This document shows positions 47,325-55,184 of a DNA stretch of 64,000 nucleotides, one piece after another. The notes under the pieces were generated by a model, which saw only the letters and a program-made list of their open reading frames with translations, had not been told where the DNA came from and made no database searches. Numbering within the stretch: the stretch's first letter is position 1; each line of letters begins with the position of its first letter. Made by a program: the position numbers and the translations under genes. The stretch comes from Shewanella loihica PV-4 (GTDB lineage: Bacteria > Pseudomonadota > Gammaproteobacteria > Enterobacterales > Shewanellaceae): NCBI RefSeq assembly GCF_000016065.1, contig NC_009092.1, positions 2,604,001-2,668,000 of the forward strand, read 5' to 3'.

Positions 47325-47414
47325 GTGCAGATACGCCTGTGAGACGCCGTGAATAAATCCCTTTAGGCTCTACCGAAACATCCCTGTTTCGGAAGCTCAC
47401 CGGCGTATCTACAC
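47325..47414. repeat. Nested hairpin module 1
   Basis: Outer arms GTGCAGATACGCCTGTGAG (47325-47343) and CTCACCGGCGTATCTACAC (47396-47414) pair at 17 of 19 positions. Inside is a perfect 8-bp stem CCGAAACA-TCCC-TGTTTCGG (47373-47392). Confidence 0.85.
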
Positions 47415-47538
47415 TCGGTATCCAACATCTCTTCGATTTGGCTTCATTTGTTACGAGAAGTAATTGTAACTGTTCATCTGTTAAGTGAGTTGGGAGTTGT
47501 ACCTTCATGGCAATCTAACGCCTGCTCCGGCGGGTGCT

Positions 47539-47730
47539 GTACATGGAAGTACAAATGTCGTGATCACATGGATGTGAAGGAGCGACGGATGTGCAGATAC
47601 GCCTGTGACACGCTGTGCGCCTTCTGACCTACATGGATGTAGGGAATGCCAAAAAATGTAGGGAACATTTTTGGCCTTGGCCGCTCTACGGTTTCATCCC
47701 TGAAACCGAAGGTCACTTGCGTATCTGCAC
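47539..47730. repeat. Nested hairpin module 2
   Basis: Outer arms at 47591-47609 and 47712-47730 pair at 17 of 19. Inner stems: CCTACAT-GG-ATGTAGG (47628-47643), GCCAAAAAATGT/ACATTTTTGGC (47648-47674) and CGGTTTCA-TCCC-TGAAACCG (47689-47708). Before it lie CACAT-GG-ATGTG (47565-47576) and a weaker GTACATGGAAGTAC hairpin (47539-47552). The loops GG and TCCC recur between modules. Confidence 0.85.
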
Positions 47731-48098
47731 TCAGTATCTAACGTCTCTTCGATTTAGCTTCATCTGTTACTCGTAGATCCAAGCTATTATTTTTAAAGAA
47801 AAAGTGCATTAAAGTATGACGAGGCATGTTGAATACCAACTACAAGGTAGACTAAAATATCACCAGTCAAGGACAGAGCTAGGCCAACTCGATTCAAACA
47901 TCGACTACGCCATACAGGGAATGAAAAAACCAACAAGCACCAATCAAATCCCTCAATAAGTTAACTCTGACCCTATTTAATTGGGAAAACAGCCGGAATC
48001 ACGCGATCGTACTTTATGGAAATCTTGGCACCAGGTCTGGACAGATGGACAAGTCATAGACTAGGCGATTGTTGGAATGCTGAAATGGAGTGTTGGCA

Positions 48099-49775
48099 AT
48101 GAAACTCATTAATTTGATTCTCACCTTGATACTGTTTATTTTGACAGGTGCATCTATGGCGGCGGATGTCGCCACACCATTCCAACAACTGCGAATAAAT
48201 AAATTCGCTGCCATTCAAAATGGACAGTTCGTCGCATCGTTTAAAGTTCCGAGAAGTGCCGGCTTTACCCTGATCATTCCGAATGCGGACGATTTCTTAA
48301 CCAACAATATTTCGATCATGACTCCCGATAATAAGGTGTTAGATGCAAGCAACTTTGCTGCATTCGGGGTTGAGTTCAGTCAATTTTCACCTGATAATGA
48401 GCTCACCGCCTTCTTGGCGACAGGCAACAGCTGGATCATTAAATTCTCGGACGTCATTCCTGGCTCTTATACCGTCAGAGGGGTGACCTCATCCGCAAAG
48501 TCGCATCTTCCCATCAGGGTCTTAGTTAAAAATTCGGATATTGCTCTCCATCTGGTAATAGGCTCTCCCTCCAATATACCTATGGTAAATCATCATCTTC
48601 CCATTTCAGTGTTAATGGTTGACGGTGACCTTCCATACATTAATGGGAATGTATCCTTCGAAATTTTTAAGGATGGGGAAGCGCTGCAGCACGCCAACAT
48701 ACGCGATGACGGTGTATATCCGGATTATCAGGCAAATGACGGCACTTATTCGACGCTTTTTATGCCGTTATCCGCTGGAGTTTATGATGTGCTTATCAAT
48801 ATTTCCGGCAGGAATAAGAATGGTGACAAATTTGAGGCGCAGATATTCAGATCTTTCAAGGTACTTCAGGATAACGTTTATCTTACCGGCAAGCATAGCG
48901 AAGTGCTTATCGATGAGGATGGCGACGGCTACAATGATGCATTAATGCTTGAGTTTGAAACCGGCGGAGTGTTTCAAGAAGAGGGAGTGTATTATATCAC
49001 GGTGAACTTGGAGACGAATGATGGAAGAACTTTGGTGGCTCATCAACGCATAGAATCACCAGAGAAGAAATTTTACGTTAAGTTTGATGGGAAGTATCTC
49101 GGAACTCTGGATTATTCAGGGGCATTCAAGTTTTTTAGCATCGTAATTGAATACAATGACAGCATTATTCATCTGAATCAGTCTTTTGGCAGTACCTCAT
49201 ACTATGACCATGACTCTTGGGAACGTGACGACTTACTTTACTTAGGTAATGTGACATTCGAGCCCATTTACAGCGCGGATGGGCGTTTCATCGAAATGAT
49301 AGACGTCTCTTTTGAGGTGGATACGCTTCCAACGGCAGCAAGGTTTGGCTATTCGGCCACAATAACCACTGTCGGTAATGAGCATGTCGGAGTCTATGGC
49401 AATCCTGACATCGAACTGAAGAAAGGGATTAACAGAATTACATTCTCCATTCCTGCAGCTGATTTTGCAAAACTACAATCAAACACGGCATTGAAAATAA
49501 GCCAATTAACCATGTATCCCTTGATAAAGGGTGGCAATGTTATATCTAAAAGGAATGTGGCAACCAGTGAATTATATTCCTGCTGGGACTTTCGAGGCTG
49601 TTCAACGGCCGAGAATGCCATTCCCGTTGCGGTAGACGATGAGGTCACTTCTACTGGAAAAGCCATGTATATACATGTAGCCCAAAATGACTATGACGGT
49701 GATTTGCTCAAGGTTAGCGATCAAAAGAAAGATAATTTTGGCACATTAACACAGTGGAGCATTCAGTTTGATTAA
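48099..49775 (+). CDS. Secreted protein of unknown function
   Basis: 558 residues from ATG 48099 with GGAG 8 bases upstream. Signal peptide at 1-23 (LINLILTLILFILTGASMA). The mature part is beta-rich; DDGVYPDYQANDGTYSTLFMPLSAGVYDV resembles the choice-of-anchor X type extracellular domain, and DEDGDGYND looks like a calcium-binding loop. Near the end is a CWDFRGC cysteine pair, then a Cadherin/VCBS-like piece (AVDDEVTSTGKAMYIHVAQNDYDGD). No enzyme motif seen. AT-richer than neighbours and set between repeat units, so probably acquired. Next gene begins 20 bases later. Confidence 0.72.
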   Translation: MKLINLILTLILFILTGASMAADVATPFQQLRINKFAAIQNGQFVASFKVPRSAGFTLIIPNADDFLTNNISIMTPDNKVLDASNFAAFGVEFSQFSPDNELTAFLATGNSWIIKFSDVIPGSYTVRGVTSSAKSHLPIRVLVKNSDIALHLVIGSPSNIPMVNHHLPISVLMVDGDLPYINGNVSFEIFKDGEALQHANIRDDGVYPDYQANDGTYSTLFMPLSAGVYDVLINISGRNKNGDKFEAQIFRSFKVLQDNVYLTGKHSEVLIDEDGDGYNDALMLEFETGGVFQEEGVYYITVNLETNDGRTLVAHQRIESPEKKFYVKFDGKYLGTLDYSGAFKFFSIVIEYNDSIIHLNQSFGSTSYYDHDSWERDDLLYLGNVTFEPIYSADGRFIEMIDVSFEVDTLPTAARFGYSATITTVGNEHVGVYGNPDIELKKGINRITFSIPAADFAKLQSNTALKISQLTMYPLIKGGNVISKRNVATSELYSCWDFRGCSTAENAIPVAVDDEVTSTGKAMYIHVAQNDYDGDLLKVSDQKKDNFGTLTQWSIQFD

Positions 49776-49795
49776 GTTAAGAATATTTAGAGGCG

Positions 49796-50341
49796 TTGTG
49801 TTCGCTATTATTCGGCGCTGCACTGTTTTACAGTGCAGCGCCCGGGGATACTGGTGTCTCTTTTTTCCCTATGTTGCTGGATTTAGAGCCGCTCTACATA
49901 TGCTTTGCTATCTGGCTGATATTGTCCGGTCTTATCGCTTGGTATTTCGGGCCTGTTAAATGGCCGAATATGTTGGTTTTTGGAACCATAGGCATGTTGG
50001 TTGTTGTCTTGTTATATCCTGTTGAAAAAAGAGTCTCTCAGCCCCCAAGCAAGATAGTTTCCGCGGCGAAACAGTATTTGGATGACGACAATGTCTTATA
50101 TAGCGATTTTAGTGTAGTTGCACGGACTAGAAGCTTGTTTGATCCATTTAGACCTCATTATTGGACTATTAGTGTTTACGCCAATAATAAATTTCCCAGT
50201 GAAGTAGAAACTGATGTTTCTTGGGATCTAGAAAAGCATGGGCGGTTTGCGGTGTATGTTAGAGAATCATTTTGGGGAACTCTGGATATTAAAAATGGAA
50301 CATGGTCATCCGATCCCTCATTTTTTTGGCATAAGAAATAA
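49796..50341 (+). CDS. Membrane protein of unknown function
   Basis: 181 residues starting at TTG 49796 behind AGAGG; an in-frame stop lies 16 bases upstream. Hydrophobic segments at about 3-14, 31-50 and 57-75, followed by a soluble C-terminal domain of about 105 residues (SAAKQYLDDDNVLYSDFSVVAR ... FFWHKK). No family recognised. It follows the secreted protein closely, so the two are probably co-expressed and may form one module. AT-rich. Confidence 0.62.
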   Translation: MCSLLFGAALFYSAAPGDTGVSFFPMLLDLEPLYICFAIWLILSGLIAWYFGPVKWPNMLVFGTIGMLVVVLLYPVEKRVSQPPSKIVSAAKQYLDDDNVLYSDFSVVARTRSLFDPFRPHYWTISVYANNKFPSEVETDVSWDLEKHGRFAVYVRESFWGTLDIKNGTWSSDPSFFWHKK

Positions 50342-50524
50342 GTCGCATAAAATATGGATACCATCCAACAACACTTCAACATCATTCAAGCCCGTCACTA
50401 GAGCGCAAAAGAAATTAATCGGGCTAGCCATATGATATGTGGAGTCAGTGATATGTGGGGTCAGAGTATACTTTATTTGATTACCATATTTTTCCTCACC
50501 CCCAGCTTTAGAGTTCATGCTCTA

Positions 50525-50720
50525 TCGCATTTCTAGCATGATTACTTTCGCCGTTAATGGGATTGGCGTTTGTTAAGGTGATTTGAAGGTCGTACCTTCA
50601 TTGCTATCTAACGCCTGCCCGGCGAGGGATGTGCAAGCACTCTTTTGGCACGGTGAGTGAAACAAAGCTTCGAGCTTACGAACGAGAGGCATGGATGCCG
50701 AACTGGCAGTTAAACACGGA
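50525..50720. repeat. Structured repeat unit, copy 2, left part
   Basis: Head 50525-50605 resembles 47221-47300 (about 80%), followed by ATCTAACGCCTGC and a third hairpin module: outer arm GTGCAAGCACTCTTTTGGC (50631-50649), AAGCT-TCG-AGCTT (50666-50678), GGCAT-GG-ATGCC (50688-50699) and ACACGGA (50714-50720). The matching right arms lie beyond the IS element. The preceding 50342-50524 holds no gene. Confidence 0.75.
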
Positions 50721-50748
50721 AGTTGTTGGAGCACATATATGGACACCT

Positions 50749-50977
50749 CGGATAGATCAAACATTTTGTGAGTAACAGAAAGTAATACTGCGTACGTATA
50801 TCCGACCTGTTTGTGAGCATCATTGTGCTCTGGCCTTAATGAGAACCGCGCCTTCGCTGCTTATCGTCCGTTCGGTGTTACAACACCTTGTGCTCTCTCA
50901 GCATTTACGAAGGCCGGTATTACCTGTTACTTCATTAATTGTGTTCGGTTTTTAGGGTATGTAATTGTTCTTGTTGT
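50749..50977 (-). ncRNA. Candidate bridge RNA region of the IS110/IS1111 element
   Basis: 229 non-coding bases between the transposase stop and the subterminal repeat; only about 70 bases lie on the other side. IS1111-type elements encode their bridge RNA on the side downstream of the transposase. Stems are visible: GAGCA-TCATTG-TGCTC, GGTGT-TACA-ACACC, and GCGCCTTCG pairing with CGAAGGCC. The RNA itself, its ends and guide loops are inferred, not shown. Confidence 0.45.
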
Positions 50978-51991
50978 TTAGCTAGGTCTGTACTCCGTTT
51001 TGTAGTAAAGCATCGCCCAAATTATCCTGGCGAGTTTGTTGGCCACAGCTACCGCCGCTTTCTGTTTGCCTCTTCGTTCAATGACCTTTCTTGCCCAGAC
51101 AGATAACCTGTCGTCATTATTCTTTGCATAGCGTATGACAGACCAAGCACCTTGAATCAGCTGTCGTCTTAGATAGCTGTTTCCCCGCTTGGTGATAGCT
51201 CCTAATTTCTGTTTTCCACCACTTGAGAATTCTTTCGGTACCAGCCCCAAATTTGCCGAGAAATGTCGCCCATTTTGATACCCAGAACCATCACCAGCGA
51301 ACGATACCGACGCCGTAGCAATAATTTCAGCGACACCTCGTATGGCGGTTAACCGCTTGGTATCTTCATGATTTCTTGCCTGTAGTCGAATCTCTTTTTC
51401 CAGTGCTTTAATCGAAGCATTGATGGCATATAGCTCATCAAGTAACTCTCTGATATACCTGCGGGCGGTGGTGGTTAGTGAGTTATCGGCATCTTCGAGT
51501 AACTCAGGTAGAGCAAGGTTGAGCGGGTCGCGGCCTTTGGGAATAACAATGCCGTATTCACTCAACAATCCACGTATTTGATTGGTCAACGCGGTTCTGA
51601 CACGAATACGACGCTCGCGAATTCGATGGGAAATAATGATATCGACCTGCGCTAAGGTTCTTGGCTTAACGAAGATAATGTTGGGGCGCATCGCAGCCTC
51701 ACAGATTGCAAAGGCATCATTGCGGTCATTTTTATTGCCTTTCACGAAGGGCTTCACATGCTGTGGTGGGATAAGTTTTACCTCAAATCCACGCGACAAC
51801 AGCTCTCGGCCCCAATAATTTGAGCCACTACAGGCTTCCATGGCAATCACTGCATCTGGATACTGAACGAGCGTTTTCAACAGTTGAGTGCGTTTAACGG
51901 TGCGATTAAAGAGCGTTTTACCGACTTGATTGACACCGCAAACCTGAAGAACATTTTTTGCCAAATCGATACCAATTAGAGTAACTTTCAT
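50978..51991 (-). CDS. IS110-family transposase (DEDD recombinase)
   Basis: 337 residues from ATG 51991; a GTG three codons earlier is possible. RuvC-like N-terminal domain with GIDLAKN (Asp), VIAMEACSGSNYW (Glu) and NDRNDAFAICEA (Asp pair); C-terminal Transposase_20 domain with LTAIRGVAEI, FSANLGLVPKEFSSGGKQKLGAITKRGNSYLRRQLI, which includes the region of the catalytic serine. Intact length, so the element may be active. It interrupts the third hairpin module. Confidence 0.95.
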   Translation of the reverse strand: MKVTLIGIDLAKNVLQVCGVNQVGKTLFNRTVKRTQLLKTLVQYPDAVIAMEACSGSNYWGRELLSRGFEVKLIPPQHVKPFVKGNKNDRNDAFAICEAAMRPNIIFVKPRTLAQVDIIISHRIRERRIRVRTALTNQIRGLLSEYGIVIPKGRDPLNLALPELLEDADNSLTTTARRYIRELLDELYAINASIKALEKEIRLQARNHEDTKRLTAIRGVAEIIATASVSFAGDGSGYQNGRHFSANLGLVPKEFSSGGKQKLGAITKRGNSYLRRQLIQGAWSVIRYAKNNDDRLSVWARKVIERRGKQKAAVAVANKLARIIWAMLYYKTEYRPS

Positions 51992-52070
51992 AGTGGACAC
52001 CTTTTGTTGACATTGAACCTTGTAAATTCAATATGGCGCTTTTGACGCCGACTTCACAAGAGGTGTCCAT

Positions 52071-52384
52071 CTCATCATCCGTGTGGGCTTCACGGCGGCG
52101 TCCATGCCGCCGAGAGCCAAAAGCGTGCTTACACCTGTATCTAAACGTTTCTTCGATTTAGCTTCATTTGTTTCTCGTTGATACAAGCTATTATTTTTAA
52201 GACAGAAAGCGCATTAAAATGTGACGTGGCATGTTGAATACCAGCTACAAGATAGATTAAAGTATCACCAATCAAGGACAGAGCCAGGCCAACTCGATTC
52301 AAACATCGACTTCGCCATTCAGGGAATGAATAAACCAACATGCACCAATTAAATCCCTCAAAAGTTAACTCTGACCCTATTTAT
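52071..52384. repeat. Structured repeat unit, copy 2, right part
   Basis: Continues the module split by the IS: TCCGTGT (52078-52084), GGCGGC-GTCCAT-GCCGCC (52094-52111) and outer arm GCCAAAAGCGTGCTTACAC (52116-52134), which pairs at 17 of 19 with 50631-50649. The tail 52137-52384 repeats 47734-47979 and again ends AGTTAACTCTGACCCTATTTA, 49 bases before the ATPase gene. Confidence 0.75.
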
Positions 52385-52432
52385 TAATAAGCATTTAAGA
52401 TACAACAATTTAACGAATTGATAGGGAAAATC

Positions 52433-54226
52433 TTGGACAAATTAACAATTAATGAAATTGAGCTGCATCGCTTCAAACGTTATAGACAAAAAACTATAAA
52501 GACACCTGATGGTTTTTGCCTACTTGCTGGTTCAAATAACTCCGGAAAATCTACATTCATGCAAGCTTTTGCTCTATGGGAGTTTTGTAAGTCAGTTATC
52601 CAATTGGAACAAGGTGACGACGCACTAATCGATGAAAATATAGGAAAAAAACAAGGTGTAGGAGTAAATGGAGAAGATTTTCTTCCAATAAGCATCCCCT
52701 CTTTAAAACACCTTTGGACAAACCTCAGGGTTACAAGAGAAAAAGACAATAAGGGAAGCAAAGAACCAGATGGATATACACTTTGGATAGAGGTTAAATG
52801 GAAAAATGAGACAATCAATCAAGATCGTCATTTACGATTCTCCTTATCACTAGCAAATGAGCGTCTCTTTATTAAAACCACAAAATCCAATGTAACAGCC
52901 TCTGAATCAATACCTAAAATTGCTTATATTCCGCCTTTTGCCGGGATACTAAACCGCGAGCCATACCATACAAAAGCGGTAAGAGCCAAATTAATTGGAC
53001 AAGGATTGAGCGGTTCTGTCATGAGAAATACGCTCCTAGAACTCTATCAAGTAAATCAAAAGGAAAGAGAAAGATTAAAGGGTGATTTAGAAAGAATATC
53101 TAAGCTAGATCTATCAAATCTCCGTAAAAATGATCGGTGGGAGCATTTACTTGATGTCATGAGAGAACTTTTCCAAGTTGAGCTTATAGTTCACGACTTT
53201 AACGAAGATTACCACAGCTCAATTAAAGCAGAATATTGGAAAGGTCGATACAATGAAAAACGAACGAAATTCATAAAACACCCAGGATTCAATCGGCGAG
53301 ATATTATGGTGGAAGGTAGCGGATTACTCCAACTTCTCAATGTTTTATCTCTATCACTTGATCCTTCATACCAAATTGTTTTTCTTGATGAGCCTGATGC
53401 TCACCTACATCCAACTTTACAATTCGCACTTTTAAAAGAGTTGAATGTCTTAGCAGAAAAATATGAAAAACAAATTTTGTTTGCGACTCATTCTACGGAG
53501 CTTATTGCTTCTCAATCTCCTGATAAAATTCTAAAGTTTGAAGCTAGCAAAGTAACGCTGCTATCTGAAGAACATCAAAAAATTGGGCTCATCACTGGTC
53601 TTGGTTCTGAATTTTCTCCTCAGCTTCACCAACTACAACGAAATAAAAAAGTAGTCTTTGTTGAAAATGAGTCTGACTCGAACACATTAAAGATGATTGC
53701 GAGAACATTAGGAACACCTATTTCAAATAATATTGTAATTTGGCCATGGCCTGGCAAACATGTTGAACGACTGCAATTATTTAATCAGCTAAAGCGTGAA
53801 ATTAGCGGTTTAAAAGGTTTAAGTATTCGAGACAGAGATAATCAAGACTACAATACTATTACGAATACACTAATAGACAAAAACAATACAGGTTGTGATA
53901 AAGATGGTCTTCAGGCGAGAACATGGAGATACCGTTATATAGAAACCTACTTGTTATGCCCCATTTCAATTGCAAGTGCAGCAAATATACCCACAGGAGA
54001 GGTAATTAGAGATGCTCGAGGTTTTGGTATAGACCTAACACCATTTTGCACACAAAATATCATACCTGGATTAAAAGATTTTACGTCAAAAGAGCTTCTT
54101 ACTGAAGGAGAAAATTGTCTTACCAAACGGTACGGGATTAATAAATATGACGTAATTAATAGAATGAAAAAAGAAAATATTCATATCGATTTAGTAGAGT
54201 TAATCCAACAAATTAATAGTTTATAA
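52433..54226 (+). CDS. OLD-like ATPase with C-terminal TOPRIM-like domain
   Basis: 597 residues from TTG 52433 with AGGGA upstream; a TTG 5 codons earlier is also possible. ABC/AAA ATPase: Walker A AGSNNSGKST (about 30), signature-like VEGSGLLQLLNVLSL, Walker B QIVFLDEPDAHLHPTLQ and FATHSTELI. A TOPRIM-like domain follows: VVFVENESDSNTL (Glu, Asp) and LSIRDRDNQD (DxD). This layout is that of OLD-family nucleases, many of which defend against phage. Strongly AT-rich, adjacent to a repeat unit, without a UvrD-like partner, so not a complete Gabija. A standalone defence or mobile-element gene is likely but unproven. Confidence 0.8.
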   Translation: MDKLTINEIELHRFKRYRQKTIKTPDGFCLLAGSNNSGKSTFMQAFALWEFCKSVIQLEQGDDALIDENIGKKQGVGVNGEDFLPISIPSLKHLWTNLRVTREKDNKGSKEPDGYTLWIEVKWKNETINQDRHLRFSLSLANERLFIKTTKSNVTASESIPKIAYIPPFAGILNREPYHTKAVRAKLIGQGLSGSVMRNTLLELYQVNQKERERLKGDLERISKLDLSNLRKNDRWEHLLDVMRELFQVELIVHDFNEDYHSSIKAEYWKGRYNEKRTKFIKHPGFNRRDIMVEGSGLLQLLNVLSLSLDPSYQIVFLDEPDAHLHPTLQFALLKELNVLAEKYEKQILFATHSTELIASQSPDKILKFEASKVTLLSEEHQKIGLITGLGSEFSPQLHQLQRNKKVVFVENESDSNTLKMIARTLGTPISNNIVIWPWPGKHVERLQLFNQLKREISGLKGLSIRDRDNQDYNTITNTLIDKNNTGCDKDGLQARTWRYRYIETYLLCPISIASAANIPTGEVIRDARGFGIDLTPFCTQNIIPGLKDFTSKELLTEGENCLTKRYGINKYDVINRMKKENIHIDLVELIQQINSL

Positions 54227-54260
54227 ACTCCCCCCTCCGGGGAAGGGGGCACTCCAATAG

Positions 54261-55184
54261 TCACTCGAGCCAGGCGTAGGTGTAGAGGGCGAGGATTTGT
54301 AGTTCGATGCTTTGGTGTAGTCGTAGTGGGGGCTTGGTGGCCTCATTAACCCCTTCGCCCTGTCCTGCGCCTAGGGCGACGTAGAAGGGCATCAGGTGTT
54401 CTATGCTGGGGTGGTTGAATCTGGCGTGTGGGGCCTGGCGCTCGACATCCAGCAGTGCGGGCAGATCCCCTTGGGTCAGCTTATCGGCGATCCAATTGAC
54501 GAAGCTCTGCATCTTCTCTACCTTTTGCGGGTCGCCGGGGCGGCGAAACAGCTCGCCCAGGTTGTGGCTGATGCCACCCGAGCCCAGTACCAATACGCCG
54601 TCAGTGCGCAGGGATTTTATCGCCTGGCCCAGACGGTAGTGATAGCTGGCGCCCTGGCGGCTATCGATAGAGACCAGCACCAGAGGGATATCCGCCGCGG
54701 GATAGAGACGGCACAGCGGCGTCCAGAGGCCGTGATCCCAGCCAAGCTGCTCATCTAACTCGGCGTCAAACCCGGCGGTTTGCAGAAGATCCGCGACCTC
54801 GGTGGCCAGCTTAGGCGCGCCAGGGGCCGGATAGTTAACTTGGTAGAGGGCGTCGGGAAAGCCGTAGAAGTCGTGCACTGTGCGCGGGGCCTCGCTAGAT
54901 GCGATACGCACCTTGCCGCCCATATCTGTGTGGGCCGAGAACACCAATATCGCCTTGGGTCTTGGCAGCACCTGACCCAGCTCGGCGAGAAACGCGGCGT
55001 TGTCGCTGTCATCCAGGGCCAACATGGGCGAGCCGTGGGAGACGAACAGGCTGGGCATTACACCTGCACTGGTTGCAGTCTTTAGCTGCTCACTCACCTC
55101 AGGGGAGATCTGTCTTAAGCTCTTACTTCCGCTCATATTTGTACTCATGCTTTGACTCGCTTTTAAACTCTTTACTGAACTCAT
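54261..55184 (-). CDS. ygiD: LigB-type extradiol dioxygenase (YgiD/4,5-DOPA dioxygenase-like)
   Basis: 307 residues. Class III extradiol ring-cleavage fold: SLFVSHGSPMLALDD and VFSAHTDMGG give the metal histidines, then DEQLGWDHGLWTPLCRLYPAADIPLVLVSID, GSGGISHNLGELF and ARFNHPSIEHLMPFYVALGA. The N-terminus (about 40 residues, MSSVKSLKASQSMSTNMSG...) extends beyond the usual start; a start closer to MPSLFVSHG is possible. Overlaps the yqjG stop (ATGA), so coupled. Substrate is a catechol-type compound. Confidence 0.87.
   Translation of the reverse strand: MSSVKSLKASQSMSTNMSGSKSLRQISPEVSEQLKTATSAGVMPSLFVSHGSPMLALDDSDNAAFLAELGQVLPRPKAILVFSAHTDMGGKVRIASSEAPRTVHDFYGFPDALYQVNYPAPGAPKLATEVADLLQTAGFDAELDEQLGWDHGLWTPLCRLYPAADIPLVLVSIDSRQGASYHYRLGQAIKSLRTDGVLVLGSGGISHNLGELFRRPGDPQKVEKMQSFVNWIADKLTQGDLPALLDVERQAPHARFNHPSIEHLMPFYVALGAGQGEGVNEATKPPLRLHQSIELQILALYTYAWLE

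Larger units (their letters stand above)
47221..47979. repeat. Structured non-coding repeat unit, copy 1
   Basis: Head (47221-47300), shared with 50525-50605; two hairpin modules; and a tail (47734-47979), shared at about 90% with 52137-52384. The tail ends in AGTTAACTCTGACCCTATTTA. Small frames in it are unlikely to be genes: a 47-codon one at 47816-47959 matches the second copy mostly with amino-acid-changing differences. It separates the iminopeptidase from the cargo gene at 48099. No transposase inside. Confidence 0.75.
50721..52077 (-). mobile_element. IS110/IS1111-family insertion sequence (boundaries approximate)
   Basis: Contains a complete IS110-type transposase. Subterminal inverted repeats ATGGACACCT (50739-50748) and AGGTGTCCAT (52061-52070) are perfect over 10 bp, as in the IS1111 subgroup. 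The outer limits are set by the split hairpin arms ACACGGA (to 50720) and TCCGTGT (from 52078), so the element sits in the loop of a hairpin of the repeat unit. Exact ends and target duplication cannot be fixed without an empty site. Confidence 0.8.

Noticed and set aside
47302..47508. Minus-strand frame of 68 codons across hairpin module 1, and a similar one at 50573-50764
   Set aside because: They follow the palindromes, differ between copies and show no ribosome-binding site or family; probably non-coding.
47816..47959. 47-codon frame in the repeat tail, also open in the second copy
   Set aside because: The two copies differ mostly by amino-acid-changing substitutions, which argues against a selected protein.
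47221..52384. Integron attC sites as an explanation for the repeats
   Set aside because: ATCTAAC fits the RYYYAAC half-site, but both copies in each unit are in the same orientation and no GTTRRRY partner on the same strand at the expected distance was found.
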